Origin: an uncultured SAR86 cluster bacterium
Lineage (GTDB): Bacteria > Pseudomonadota > Gammaproteobacteria > Magnimaribacterales > D2472
Direction: 5' to 3'
Assembly (NCBI GenBank): GCA_902617045.1
Contig: CACMVA010000002.1
Span: forward strand, 36,014-100,013
DNA length: 64,000 bases
Shown here: positions 44,018 to 53,371 of the stretch, in pieces
How the letters are laid out: every line of letters starts with the position of its first letter
Numbering within the stretch: the stretch's first letter is position 1
Made by a program: the position numbers and the translations under genes
Notes under the pieces: model-generated
What the model saw: only the letters and a program-made list of their open reading frames with translations
Databases searched by the model: none
Told to the model about the DNA's origin: nothing

Positions 44018-44743
44018 TTATTTTAATTTTTTCTTTATTCCGGACAAAAAACCCCTCATGAAACTTGCTTCCATTTCATCAGGCTGAAGTCTTGTAAACA
44101 TCCTTTTGATTCGCGAAATAATTTTTTTTGGATTGTCTGGATCTATCACGTCAATATCTACAGCAGTTTCAATAAAGTGGTCAATTAATCGTTGTAATTG
44201 ATCAGAATTAACTTCAGGATAATCTCTCCATTCTCTTTTACTATCATAAGATGACGCTTTTAAAATTTCATAACAAATAATTTGAGCGGACATTGCTAGA
44301 TTAAGAACTGGATATTCCGGATTTGCAGGAATCTCAATAAGTTTATTTGCTAGTTCCAATTCTTCGTTTGTAAGACCCCTATCCTCTTTTCCAAAAACTA
44401 TTGAAACTTCTTTTTTAGAATTAACTACATTACAAATATCATTTGCTGCTTGTTCAGCATTCATTATCGGCCATTGAATAGATCTGTCTCTTGCAGATGT
44501 TGCATAGACAAAGGTGCTATCTTTTATAGCATCTTTTATAGAATCAAAAATATTTGCGTTTTCAAGAACATCAGTGGCATTACCAGCTAGAGCAGTTGAC
44601 TCACCAGATGGAAAAACTCTTGGGTTAACAAGTGATAACCTCTGTAATCCCATAGTTTTCATTGCTCGGGCTACAGAGCCAATATTTCCAGGATGGATAG
44701 TATCAACTAAAACTATGTTTATTAAATTTGTTTCCAAAGTCAT
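44018..44743 (-). CDS. trmJ: tRNA (cytidine/uridine-2'-O-)-methyltransferase TrmJ
   Basis: 241-residue SPOUT methyltransferase modifying the 2'-O of tRNA position 32. Motifs: VDTIHPGNIGSVARAMKTMG at the N terminus, FVYATSARDRS, VSIVFGKEDRGLTNEEL and IPANPEYPVLNLAMSAQII, the knot region. The start at 44743 is chosen because ATG there follows AGGATAA and opens the conserved domain; a longer frame upstream lacks homology. It is divergent from suhB with a 35-bp gap, as is common in gammaproteobacteria. Confidence 0.94.
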   Translation of the reverse strand: MTLETNLINIVLVDTIHPGNIGSVARAMKTMGLQRLSLVNPRVFPSGESTALAGNATDVLENANIFDSIKDAIKDSTFVYATSARDRSIQWPIMNAEQAANDICNVVNSKKEVSIVFGKEDRGLTNEELELANKLIEIPANPEYPVLNLAMSAQIICYEILKASSYDSKREWRDYPEVNSDQLQRLIDHFIETAVDIDVIDPDNPKKIISRIKRMFTRLQPDEMEASFMRGFLSGIKKKLK

Positions 44744-44778
44744 ATAACTATTATCCTCATTTCTATTACAATAGCGAC

Positions 44779-45567
44779 ATGTCAAAACAAGCTTTGTTAA
44801 ATATAAACCTTTTGGCTGCGCGTAAGGGAGCAGCAGAGTTAGAATTTGCTGTAAAAAAAGTACACAGTTTAGATTCATCTAAAGGGACTCCAGATGGATA
44901 CATAAAAGCAATTGAGAAAAGAGTAGAAGAATTAGTTTTTGAGGAAGTTATGAAATTCCAAAAAGAAGATAATTTTTTAAGTATTCATAAAGGACATATT
45001 GTAAATAATTCAAATATTACTTGGGTGCTAAAGCCGATTGATGGAGTTGAAAATTTTATAAATGGTTATCCACACTTTTCAATTTCTTTATGTTCAATGA
45101 CCGATAATGAAATAACAACAGCTGTGGTCATTGATCCTATCAGAAGAGAAGAATTTTCAGCATCTATAGGCGGTGGTGCGGACTTAAACAATAATAAAAT
45201 TCGAGCAAGCAAGCAAAATTCGTTAGAGAATGCGATGCTATCTTTTAAGAAATCCAAAAAAAATGACGAATTCAATTTTGATAAAGCTTACAAAGAGCTT
45301 GCTAATCAAAATTTAAATATGCGTGAAAGCGGATGTCTTTCTCTAGATCTCTCATACGTTGGCGCTGGAAGATTGGATGGAGTATGGGGTTATGACGTGA
45401 GTCTTATTGATTTTGCCGCAGGAGGTTTAATTGCCCAAGAAGGAGGTGCTTTGGCTAGTAATTTTAATGGAGATCCAAAGTTTATAATGGAAAATAATAT
45501 TATTTCTGCAACTTCAAAAATTTATAAATCTATTCTGAAATCAATAAAGCCAAATCTAATAAATTAA
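44779..45567 (+). CDS. suhB: SuhB-like inositol monophosphatase family protein with degenerate metal site
   Basis: 262-residue member of the IMPase family, in the usual position divergent from trmJ. In Escherichia coli SuhB also acts, independently of phosphatase activity, in the Nus complex during rRNA antitermination. Here the metal ligands are altered: the EES motif becomes IHK (Glu67 position), and the DPxDGT motif reads KPIDGV, with Lys85 in place of the first Asp. Asp88 and the C-terminal LIDFAAGGLIAQEGG Asp remain. Catalysis is therefore doubtful and a regulatory role is more likely (inference). The ATG at 44779 opens the conserved domain. Confidence 0.88.
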   Translation: MSKQALLNINLLAARKGAAELEFAVKKVHSLDSSKGTPDGYIKAIEKRVEELVFEEVMKFQKEDNFLSIHKGHIVNNSNITWVLKPIDGVENFINGYPHFSISLCSMTDNEITTAVVIDPIRREEFSASIGGGADLNNNKIRASKQNSLENAMLSFKKSKKNDEFNFDKAYKELANQNLNMRESGCLSLDLSYVGAGRLDGVWGYDVSLIDFAAGGLIAQEGGALASNFNGDPKFIMENNIISATSKIYKSILKSIKPNLIN

Positions 45568-46478
45568 GGCATTCCATCAAAGTCTGCACCTTCAGGTTCA
45601 GGAATTGCTAAATCATCTTGAGTAAGTGTTAAAGACATTAACATATTGGCAACAACATAAATGGAAGAGTAAGTACCTATCACAACCCCAATTATGAGGG
45701 CCAAACTAAAGCCTCTTATTAATTCTCCACCAAAAATAAACAGCGCAAATAATACAAGTAATGTAGTAAAAGATGTGACAAGGGTTCTTCCAAGCATTTG
45801 ATTAAGTGACAAATCAATCATATCCATAGGTTCCAAAACTCTCTCAGTTCTAAAATTTTCTCTAATTCTGTCTGATACAACTATGGTGTCATTAAGAGAA
45901 TAGCCTATTACTGCAAGCAGAGCTGCAAGGACTGTTAGGTCAAAATCCCATGAAAATACTGAAAATATTCCTAGAATTATTACTACGTCATGTGCCAAAG
46001 CAGTCACAGCTCCCAGTGCAAACTTATATTGAAATCTAAAAGCAACATACATTAGTATCATGAATAGTGCCACTATCATTCCTAGACCACCCTGATCTCT
46101 TAATTCATCTCCAACTTGTGGTCCAACAAATTCGACTCTTTTAAGCTCAATAGGAATTTCTTGATCACTTAAAATATTAAATATACTTTCTCCAACAAAA
46201 CTATTACCACTTTGATCAGCAACTTTAATTAAAACGTCTAAATTGGTTCCAAAATTTACAACTTGTGAGTCAGGATATCCATTGTTATCAAGTTTGATTC
46301 TTATTGATTCAAGAGAAACCGGAGATTCATAAGATACCTCAATCAAAGTTCCTCCACTAAAATCAAGGCCTAGACTTAAACCTCTTAAACCCAAAGATAC
46401 ACATGATATAAAAAATAAAGTAATTGAAATAAGCCCAGCTATTTTCCTAAACTTCATAAATTTAAATCTAATATCCAT
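45564..46478 (-). CDS. secF: Protein-export membrane protein SecF
   Basis: 304-residue RND-type subunit of the SecDF accessory complex, which uses the proton gradient to help translocation. It shows LRGLSLGLDFSGGTLIEVSY, FVGPQVGDELRDQGGLGMI, VIGYSLNDTIVVSDRIRENF and six predicted helices. The start codon overlaps the secD stop by one base. Its stop is convergent with suhB. Confidence 0.96.
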   Translation of the reverse strand: MDIRFKFMKFRKIAGLISITLFFISCVSLGLRGLSLGLDFSGGTLIEVSYESPVSLESIRIKLDNNGYPDSQVVNFGTNLDVLIKVADQSGNSFVGESIFNILSDQEIPIELKRVEFVGPQVGDELRDQGGLGMIVALFMILMYVAFRFQYKFALGAVTALAHDVVIILGIFSVFSWDFDLTVLAALLAVIGYSLNDTIVVSDRIRENFRTERVLEPMDMIDLSLNQMLGRTLVTSFTTLLVLFALFIFGGELIRGFSLALIIGVVIGTYSSIYVVANMLMSLTLTQDDLAIPEPEGADFDGMP

Positions 46479-48334
46479 TATATTTTTAGTTCCTGAATAT
46501 TTTTATTACCGTAGACAAGATTAACCATTGCTCTGGTACACATAATTGCCGTAAACATTGAAGTAACAATTCCAATTGAAAGAGTAATTGCAAAGCCTTT
46601 TACAGGACCAGTACCAATAATATATAAAATCAGCGCAGTAATTAATGTAGTAACATTTGCATCAAAAATAGTAACAAAAGCTCTTGAAAAACCATCTCTT
46701 ATAGCTGACTGAGGATCTTTTTCTTTAAGCTCTTCTCGAATACGCGAGAATATCAGTACATTTGCATCCACTGCCATACCAACAGTTAAAACAATGCCTG
46801 CCATGCCTGGTAAAGTTAAAGAAGCTCCTAATAGAGACATTATTCCTGTGATTAAAACTAAGTTTAGAATTAGTGAAATATTAGCTGCGATGCCAAATAC
46901 TCTGTAATAAAAAATCATGAAAAGAACTACTAATGCAAAACCAATAACAATAGATTTCATTCCTAATTCAATATTTTCTTTACCTAAACTAGGTCCAACA
47001 GTTCTTTCCTCTACAAATTTCATAGGAGCTGCAAGTGCTCCTGCTCTGAGTAGTAAAGCTAATTCACTTGCTTCAGCTGGAGAGCCAACGCCAGTAATCC
47101 TAAAACTTGTTCCCAATACAGCCTGAACGGTTGCAAGGCTAATTATATTTTTTTCAATATAAGATGTTTGCTCAATAACTGACTCACCCATCGCATTTGT
47201 TACTAACTCTGATTTAGTTTTTTGTTCTACAAATAAAACACCTAAACGTCTTCCAATATTTCCAGAGGTTGCCTTTTGCATTGCACGACCTCCTTCCATA
47301 TCAAGAGTTATATTTACTTGTGCGAATCCACTTTCATCAAATCCTGTATTTGCATTAGTAACTCTATCGCCAGCAACAATAACAGACCTTTCCAAGAATG
47401 CGGTTTGAAATTCGTTTTCTTTAAAATTAAATTCTTCTTTTCTTAATGGTGAGGTCCTCGCATTAGCTTCCATTCTAAATTCAAGATTTGCAGTTTTACC
47501 TATTATTTTTTTAGCTGCTGTTGGATCCTGAACACCAGGTAATTGAACAACAATTCTGTTGCCACCTTGTCTTTGAACTATAGGTTCTGATACACCTAAT
47601 TCATTAACCCTATTTCTTAGGGTAATTAAGTTTTGTCCGACTGCATAGTCTCTAATTTCCCTTAAGGCTATATCAGAATATTCAAGCATTAAAACATCTG
47701 AGCTTGGTCTTTCAGTAATAATGTATTGAACGCCATTTATTACAGGACTGTCATCTCTAAATTTCTTTAAACCTTTGTTATAACTTTGATTATCGCTAAA
47801 TTTGAAATGAAGCTTCAAATCCTTAATTGAAGATTCATCAAATTTTATTCTCTCTTCTTTAAAGGTTTTTCTGTAGGTTTCTAAAAGCAATTCAAGCCTG
47901 CCCTGCTGAGCTGTTTCAATATCCACTTCTAGTAAAAAATGAACTCCACCAGATAAATCAAGACCAAGTTTTACAGGATTAGCTCCAAGATCTTTTAGCC
48001 ATTGTGGAGTTGCTGGCTCTAAAAATAAAGCAATTATTACTTTATCTAATAGAGCATTTTGTAATACTGTTTTTGAACTTAGCTGAGTATCAACATCCTT
48101 AAACTTAATAACGATTTTATTTTCTCTCAAAAATATATCTTCATAATCAGTTTGAGATTCTTCAAGGATACTTTGAAGATCATTCAATAATGATTGATCT
48201 GCTGATCTACCTGAATCTGTATAAGCGACTTGAATAGATGGTTGTGTAGGATACAAATTTGGAAGTGCATAAAGTGATCCAACTACCAACACGACTAAAA
48301 TTAGCAAATATTGATATATGGAAAATTTATTCAC
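46478..48334 (-). CDS. secD: Protein translocase subunit SecD
   Basis: 618-residue partner of SecF. Motifs: GLDLSGGVHFLLEVD, RNRVNELGVSEPIVQRQG, VVQLPGVQDPTAAKKIIG, ERTVGPSLGKENIELG and GMAVDANVLIFSRIREEL, with six C-terminal helices. It is encoded between yajC and secF with gaps of only a few bases, so it is one operon with queA and tgt. Confidence 0.97.
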   Translation of the reverse strand: MNKFSIYQYLLILVVLVVGSLYALPNLYPTQPSIQVAYTDSGRSADQSLLNDLQSILEESQTDYEDIFLRENKIVIKFKDVDTQLSSKTVLQNALLDKVIIALFLEPATPQWLKDLGANPVKLGLDLSGGVHFLLEVDIETAQQGRLELLLETYRKTFKEERIKFDESSIKDLKLHFKFSDNQSYNKGLKKFRDDSPVINGVQYIITERPSSDVLMLEYSDIALREIRDYAVGQNLITLRNRVNELGVSEPIVQRQGGNRIVVQLPGVQDPTAAKKIIGKTANLEFRMEANARTSPLRKEEFNFKENEFQTAFLERSVIVAGDRVTNANTGFDESGFAQVNITLDMEGGRAMQKATSGNIGRRLGVLFVEQKTKSELVTNAMGESVIEQTSYIEKNIISLATVQAVLGTSFRITGVGSPAEASELALLLRAGALAAPMKFVEERTVGPSLGKENIELGMKSIVIGFALVVLFMIFYYRVFGIAANISLILNLVLITGIMSLLGASLTLPGMAGIVLTVGMAVDANVLIFSRIREELKEKDPQSAIRDGFSRAFVTIFDANVTTLITALILYIIGTGPVKGFAITLSIGIVTSMFTAIMCTRAMVNLVYGNKNIQELKI

Positions 48335-48338
48335 TTAA

Positions 48339-48635
48339 CTACTTAATTGATTCTATGGTGCCTTTTGGCAAGATGTTTGCAATTGCTGATCTTTGAAGCT
48401 TGAAAACAACATTTTCACTTACTTCAAGAGATATATATTCTCCTTTAATAGCCTTAACCTTTCCAATTATTCCACTTGCTGCAATTACTTCAGCTCCAAT
48501 TTCTAGTTTAGAAAGCATTTCATTGATTTCTTTGTTTCTTTTATTTTGTGGTCTGATAATTACTAAATACATGAATAATAGTAAAAACCCTAAAAAAATT
48601 AGTGGTGAAAAAAGTGATGGTGCTGCGCCTTCCAT
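48339..48635 (-). CDS. yajC: YajC subunit of the Sec translocon
   Basis: 98-residue single-pass membrane protein: FLLLFMYLVIIRPQNKRNKE, then EMLSKLEIGAEVIAASGIIG and YISLEVSENVVFKLQRSAI. This is the standard YajC pattern and it lies in the standard place between tgt and secD. Confidence 0.95.
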   Translation of the reverse strand: MEGAAPSLFSPLIFLGFLLLFMYLVIIRPQNKRNKEINEMLSKLEIGAEVIAASGIIGKVKAIKGEYISLEVSENVVFKLQRSAIANILPKGTIESIK

Positions 48636-48643
48636 AATTTATC

Positions 48644-49759
48644 CTATATTGGCCCGTCGGGCATATCTAAATTTCGTTTATTATAAAAGTCTTTTATGAA
48701 CTTCGCGAATAAATTATCTTTTATTGCACTTCTAATATCATTCATTAATGACTGGTAATAAGAGATATTATGATAAGTAGCCAACATTGCTCCAAGCATT
48801 TCATTAGTTCTATGTAAATGGTTGAGGTATGCCCTGCTGTAATTTTGAGATACTTTATTATTACAATTCACATCGATAGGATCATCACAGTCTTTATATT
48901 CTGCATTTCTAATATTAATTACGCCTTCAGAGGTAAATAATTGTCCATTCCTGGCATTTCTTGTTGGAAGAACACAATCAAACATATCAATGCCATACCT
49001 TACAGCTTCAACAATATCTTCAGGAGTACCAACGCCCATCAGATATCTTGGTTTATTTTCAGGCAACTTATCACACATAAACTCTAATATTTCAGTTTTC
49101 TCCTGTTTAGATTCACCAACACTTAATCCACCAAGTGCAATTCCATCAAAATCAATTTCAATTAATTTGTTTAAAGACTCTTCTCTCAAATCTTTGAACA
49201 TGCCTCCCTGAACAATTCCAAATAATGATGATTTAGATTTATGCGCTGCTTTGCATCTCTTTGCCCATCTCATAGAAAGTTCCATTGATTTTTTTGCTTC
49301 TTCATAAGTTGAAGGATAATCAGTGCACTCGTCAAATACCATAATAATATCTGAGCCAAGATTCTCCTGAATCATAATTGAATCTTCAGGTCGCATGAAA
49401 ATTTTTTTACCATCATATGGAGAACTGAACTTAACACCATCTTCAGAAATTTTAGCCAAATCGCCAAGGCTCCATACCTGGAATCCTCCTGAATCAGTAA
49501 GAATAGGTTTATCCCAATTAATAAATTTATGCAGTCCGCCTATATTCTTAATTAATTCATCGCCAGGCCTCAGCATAAGATGGAAAGTATTTCCAAGGAT
49601 TATCTCTGAACCAGTCTCATTTAAGTCTTCAACAGTTAAGCCTTTTACAGATCCGTTAGTACCAACTGGCATAAATGCTGGCGTATTGATTTTGCCTCTT
49701 GATAGTTGTATTTCAGACGCTCTTGCAAAATTGGATGTATTTTTAGTTTTAAACTTCAT
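48644..49759 (-). CDS. tgt: Queuine tRNA-ribosyltransferase
   Basis: 371-residue enzyme inserting preQ1 at position 34 of tRNAs with GUN anticodons. Motifs: INTPAFMPVGTNGSVKGLT, ILTDSGGFQVWSL, GSDIIMVFDECTDYP with the catalytic Asp, GGLSVGESK and RYLMGVGTPEDIV. The zinc site is DCDDPIDVNC style; NCNNKV and a downstream YLNHLHRTNE His complete it. It overlaps queA by 11 bases, forming one operon with it. Confidence 0.96.
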   Translation of the reverse strand: MKFKTKNTSNFARASEIQLSRGKINTPAFMPVGTNGSVKGLTVEDLNETGSEIILGNTFHLMLRPGDELIKNIGGLHKFINWDKPILTDSGGFQVWSLGDLAKISEDGVKFSSPYDGKKIFMRPEDSIMIQENLGSDIIMVFDECTDYPSTYEEAKKSMELSMRWAKRCKAAHKSKSSLFGIVQGGMFKDLREESLNKLIEIDFDGIALGGLSVGESKQEKTEILEFMCDKLPENKPRYLMGVGTPEDIVEAVRYGIDMFDCVLPTRNARNGQLFTSEGVINIRNAEYKDCDDPIDVNCNNKVSQNYSRAYLNHLHRTNEMLGAMLATYHNISYYQSLMNDIRSAIKDNLFAKFIKDFYNKRNLDMPDGPI

Positions 49760-50762
49760 TTTTTTTTAAAAGCATAGCATCCCCATAAGATAAGAACCTA
49801 TATTTCTCTTGAACTGCTATATCGTATATTTTCATTGTATTTTCAAAACCAATAAATGCAGAAACTAACATTAATAAAGATGATTTAGGTAAATGAAAAT
49901 TTGTTATCAGCATATCTACTGCCTTGAATTCAAAACCTGGATATATAAATAAATCTGTAAAATCTTTGTAACCTTTTTCCTCGATAAATGCAGTTTCTAG
50001 AGCTCTAAGAGTTGTTGTTCCAACAGCAAAAATCTTTTTACCATTATTTTTAGCTTGTTTAACTTTATCCACGATCTCATCATTCACTTCAACAAACTCT
50101 TTATGAATCTTGTGATCTTTGATATTTTCAGTTTTAACAGGCTGAAATGTGCCTGCCCCCACACTCAAATTAATAGAAATAATATCAACTCCAATGTTTT
50201 TTATTTTTTGAAGTAACTCATTATCAAAATGTAAGCCTGCTGTTGGAGCAGCAACTGAATTTTGAAAATCTTTATCTTCATATACTGTCGCGTATCTTTT
50301 TTTATCTATTTCTTCATCATGTCTTTTAATATAGGGAGGTAATGGAACATGTCCAATATCGTTAAAAATAACAGATGGTGACTCAACAAATTTAACGACA
50401 AAAAAATTATCTTTGCGGTCAATGCATTTTGCCTCATATTGATCAAAGAACATTTTAGTTCCTGCTTTAGGAGGATTTCCTGATCGAATTTGAACTAAAG
50501 CTTTATTGTCATCTAACTCCCTTTCAAGCATTAGCTCAATTGAGCCACCGGATTCTTTCTTTCCATAAATTCTTGCAGGTATTACTGAGGTATTGTTGTT
50601 TATAAGCAGATCTCCTTCATCAAAATAATTTGTTATATCCTGAAATGTTCTATGTTCAATTTCATTTAGTCTTACTAAAAGTCGACTTGAACTTCTTGAA
50701 TCAATTGGATAATGAGCGATTAACTCATCTGGCAATTCGTAATCGAAATCAGAGGTTTTCAT
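49749..50762 (-). CDS. queA: S-adenosylmethionine:tRNA ribosyltransferase-isomerase
   Basis: 337-residue enzyme that builds epoxyqueuosine on the tRNA. Motifs: FDYELPDELIAHYPIDSRSS, GDLLINNNTSVIPARIYGKK, VAAPTAGLHFDNELL, VGAGTFQPVKTENIKDHKIH and TNFHLPKSSLLMLVSAFIG. It is the first gene of the queA-tgt-yajC-secD-secF operon and is divergent from tRNA-Leu. Confidence 0.96.
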   Translation of the reverse strand: MKTSDFDYELPDELIAHYPIDSRSSSRLLVRLNEIEHRTFQDITNYFDEGDLLINNNTSVIPARIYGKKESGGSIELMLERELDDNKALVQIRSGNPPKAGTKMFFDQYEAKCIDRKDNFFVVKFVESPSVIFNDIGHVPLPPYIKRHDEEIDKKRYATVYEDKDFQNSVAAPTAGLHFDNELLQKIKNIGVDIISINLSVGAGTFQPVKTENIKDHKIHKEFVEVNDEIVDKVKQAKNNGKKIFAVGTTTLRALETAFIEEKGYKDFTDLFIYPGFEFKAVDMLITNFHLPKSSLLMLVSAFIGFENTMKIYDIAVQEKYRFLSYGDAMLLKKNEV

Positions 50763-50809
50763 GTTGGCTGATTTTAAAATAGATAATACTTAGCTACAAT
50801 GCTAGTCTG

Positions 50810-50894
50810 GCCCCATTGGCGGAATTGGTAGACGCGCGCGATTCAAAATCGCGTTCTTTCGGGAGTATCTGTTCGACTCAGATATGGGGCACCA
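50810..50894 (+). tRNA. tRNA-Leu (anticodon CAA)
   Basis: 85-nt class II tRNA with a long variable arm: acceptor GCCCCAT/ATGGGGC, encoded CCA, anticodon stem CGCGA/TCGCG with loop TTCAAAA giving CAA, and T arm CTGTTCGACTCAG. A TACAAT -10-like box (50795-50800) sits 10 bases upstream. Confidence 0.97.
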
Positions 50895-50988
50895 ATCTAA
50901 TCAAAAATAATCAAAAATATGTTATATCGTAGTAAAACTACAAAATAAATACTCCGAAAGTATTATTAAATCAATAAATAACATAAAT

Positions 50989-51018
50989 TTGACATTATTT
51001 AAGTTTTTTTTGTTAAAT
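50989..51018 (+). promoter_or_regulatory. Predicted promoter of the cadherin/cupredoxin lipoprotein
   Basis: TTGACA (50989-50994), 18-bp spacer, TTAAAT (51013-51018). Transcription would start near 51025 and give an untranslated leader of about 93 nt. Confidence 0.6.
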
Positions 51019-51030
51019 ACACTACATCAA

Positions 51031-51112
51031 GCCGCTTTGCCATAAATTTGGTTAGTTTGGGCACAAACTTTTTCTTACGCTTTATGGACGCCCGGCAAAT
51101 GAACTAAAGGAG
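51031..51112 (+). promoter_or_regulatory. Structured 5' leader of the cadherin/cupredoxin lipoprotein
   Basis: TTTGCC (51036-51041) pairs with GGCAAA (51094-51099), enclosing hairpin AGTTTG-GGCA-CAAACT (51054-51069), which is followed by five Ts and could act as a weak terminator. GGAG (51109-51112) is the ribosome site. No known riboswitch consensus was recognised. Confidence 0.4.
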
Positions 51113-51117
51113 AAACT

Positions 51118-53016
51118 ATGAACACTTTAAACAGGGTAGTTCTGTTGATTAGTATTTTCGTCATTGCCTCATGTGGTGGTGGTGGCGGAGGCGGTGGCTC
51201 AGAGGATTCTTATAATTCTCCCCCACCCAACAGTGCACCAACAATTACAAATACCGTCTTAAACATTAGTGTTGTTGAAAATCAAACTTCCGTATTTACA
51301 GTATCAGCCTCTGATCCAGATGGAAATACCATTACTTATAGCTTAACTGGTACAGACAGCAATCTTTTTGGCATTACTATGGAAGGAGTTGTAACTTTTA
51401 ATAATGCGCCTGACTTTGAAAATCCTTCAGATTCAAACTCAGATAATGTGTATGAAATTACAGCGAATGTATCTGATGGATCTCTTTCAGATTCAGCAGA
51501 TTTTATGATTACGGTTACAAACGATACTTCAGATGATTCTACAACTGAAGGTTTCAATGGAACAATAGCTGCAGCTGGTCCAGTCCAAGGAGCAACCATA
51601 TGTATAGAAGTAAATGCCGGAACCTGCACAGGAGCTCAATTTACTACTACTTCTGCTCAAGATGGTACTTTTTCATTAACAGTTGACTCAGGCACTACTG
51701 GAGTCCTTCGAGGCGAAGGTGGATTTGACCCTGTTACAAATCTTCAATTTGGTGAGGGCGATAGTCTTGCCCTGGGTCAACCTGTTACTGATCAAAATGT
51801 AGTTATCTCTGTTATCAGCGAATTTATGAATGAAGGTTCTACTACTAACTATGATGCATATAAAACAAGTTTAGGAATTGATTCATCATTTATGATTAGG
51901 TTTGATAATCCATTTTCTAATCTTGATAATGCTGCAAATAATAAAGCAGCTGTCGTTAATACACAGTTGTTTGTTTTAGGTAAGGTACTAGAGTCAATTC
52001 ACACTATTAATAGTGGCAGTGGTGCTCGTTTTAAAGTTTCGAATGCTATTCTTGCAAGATCAGGAACAGAGACATCTCTTGGCGATACTACTTTTATTAA
52101 AGATCTTTTAACAAATTATGACGCTGACTTTTCGCCATCAAGTCAACAACTAATTGATTTATCCTCAGGCATATCTGCTTACATGCAGAAAATAAATGCT
52201 AACTCCTCTAATTCACATTCGCATTTCATGCAAGTTGGTGTGTCTGAGCTTTCTACTCTTATGAGTGCTGTAATGAGTGGAACTGCCACCTCAACTGAAT
52301 TAGATAAATTAGTTTTCAACACAATAGATTGGATTAATGAAGATACTGCATGGAGTGGCGGTACGATAACTGATAATGAATCAAAACTTAATGAAATGTT
52401 TTACACTCTCTCAAATAATGGCAGTGCTAATTATGTAGTTGATAATATTAATCCTTCAGATACAGAATTTATTATTTATGTGAAAGAAGGAGACGTGATT
52501 AAGTTTGAAGCAGCAACTACTGTTACATCAAATCATCCATTTAAAATGTCTACTGTTCAAAATGCCACAAGCTCAGATTCTGGCGAAATTGGAACTGCAG
52601 AAGGATGGAATCAAAATACAATGACTTTAACAGTTAGTTCGTCAACTCCAGAAACTATATATCCCTATTGTGATTTTCATTCTGGGATGTATTCTCGAGG
52701 CAAAATTGTAAAAGTGTCATCTTTCACCCAATCAAATATTGATGTTACAAGTGCTACCGGTGCACTTCAGGTCAAAGGAACCGTAGCTACCGGTCCCTTT
52801 AAAGGTGCATCTGGTTATACTTATAAAGTTTATCTTAATTCTCAAGGTGGATCAGAACATACTCACACCTTTCAAGAGTACCCGGGTATAACTTTTTATA
52901 TGCCTGCTGATCAAGGTTACCATGGGTCTGAATCCTCCAGTTCAGATACTCCATTCAAAGCTAAATCTCACTACTCATCATCATCTAGTGACGATACAAC
53001 TAGCGATAATTATTAA
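51118..53016 (+). CDS. Lipoprotein with cadherin-like and cupredoxin domains
   Basis: 632-residue surface lipoprotein: MNTLNRVVLLISIFVIASC (Cys19), then eight Gly. A cadherin-type domain covers about 38-135 (VSASDPDGNTITYSL, APDFENP, YEITANVSDGSLSDSADF). A middle part (145-430) is unrecognised. A cupredoxin-like domain covers about 445-535, with type 1 copper ligands His472, Cys517, His520 and Met523 in the pattern NHPF and YPYCDFHSGMYSRGKI. The C terminus (560-632) has SEHTHTF and a Ser/Asp-rich tail. It may bind copper at the cell surface; electron transfer is unproven. The gene follows a structured leader and ends at a strong terminator. Confidence 0.85.
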   Translation: MNTLNRVVLLISIFVIASCGGGGGGGGSEDSYNSPPPNSAPTITNTVLNISVVENQTSVFTVSASDPDGNTITYSLTGTDSNLFGITMEGVVTFNNAPDFENPSDSNSDNVYEITANVSDGSLSDSADFMITVTNDTSDDSTTEGFNGTIAAAGPVQGATICIEVNAGTCTGAQFTTTSAQDGTFSLTVDSGTTGVLRGEGGFDPVTNLQFGEGDSLALGQPVTDQNVVISVISEFMNEGSTTNYDAYKTSLGIDSSFMIRFDNPFSNLDNAANNKAAVVNTQLFVLGKVLESIHTINSGSGARFKVSNAILARSGTETSLGDTTFIKDLLTNYDADFSPSSQQLIDLSSGISAYMQKINANSSNSHSHFMQVGVSELSTLMSAVMSGTATSTELDKLVFNTIDWINEDTAWSGGTITDNESKLNEMFYTLSNNGSANYVVDNINPSDTEFIIYVKEGDVIKFEAATTVTSNHPFKMSTVQNATSSDSGEIGTAEGWNQNTMTLTVSSSTPETIYPYCDFHSGMYSRGKIVKVSSFTQSNIDVTSATGALQVKGTVATGPFKGASGYTYKVYLNSQGGSEHTHTFQEYPGITFYMPADQGYHGSESSSSDTPFKAKSHYSSSSSDDTTSDNY

Positions 53017-53036
53017 TTTCGTCTAACTGCATTTTA

Positions 53037-53068
53037 TTAAAATGCGGCCAAATTGGCCGCATTTTTTA
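53037..53068. terminator. Bidirectional terminator
   Basis: Perfect inverted repeat ATGCGGCCA/TGGCCGCAT (53042-53062) with A- and T-runs. It serves the plus-strand lipoprotein gene and the minus-strand operon ending at 53066. Confidence 0.92.
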
Positions 53069-53371
53069 ATATCTTCGAAGATTTTTTGCTAGCTTTTTAG
53101 CATATCTTTTATATTGCTTTATGGCAGAATTATAATCTATGGTCTGATAGGTATCAGCCAAAGAATATCCATCCCAATAATATATTGTATAAATTCCATC
53201 TTTTTTTAATTCCAGTTCAACTGAAGCTGGATCTGCATTTTCATTTGAATTCTCAAAAATAATTACTTTTTTATCAAAAACTTCACAAGAGGTATTATCT
53301 AAGTCACTGAAAAAGGATTTGTGAAGATTATAAAATTTTATCTTATCTTCACTTATGTTTGTTTTGGTCAT
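53066..53371 (-). CDS. Unknown small protein
   Basis: 101-residue soluble protein opening MTKTNISEDKIKFYNLHKSF. It has a predicted alternating strand pattern (VIIFENSNENADP, VELELKKDGIYTIYYWDGY) and a basic C terminus (KQYKRYAKKLAKNLRRY), which could contact nucleic acid. No family is recognised. The ATG at 53371 is preferred over an upstream TTG. It overlaps the end of the DUF2805 gene by 23 bases and is the last gene of the large operon. Confidence 0.65.
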   Translation of the reverse strand: MTKTNISEDKIKFYNLHKSFFSDLDNTSCEVFDKKVIIFENSNENADPASVELELKKDGIYTIYYWDGYSLADTYQTIDYNSAIKQYKRYAKKLAKNLRRY

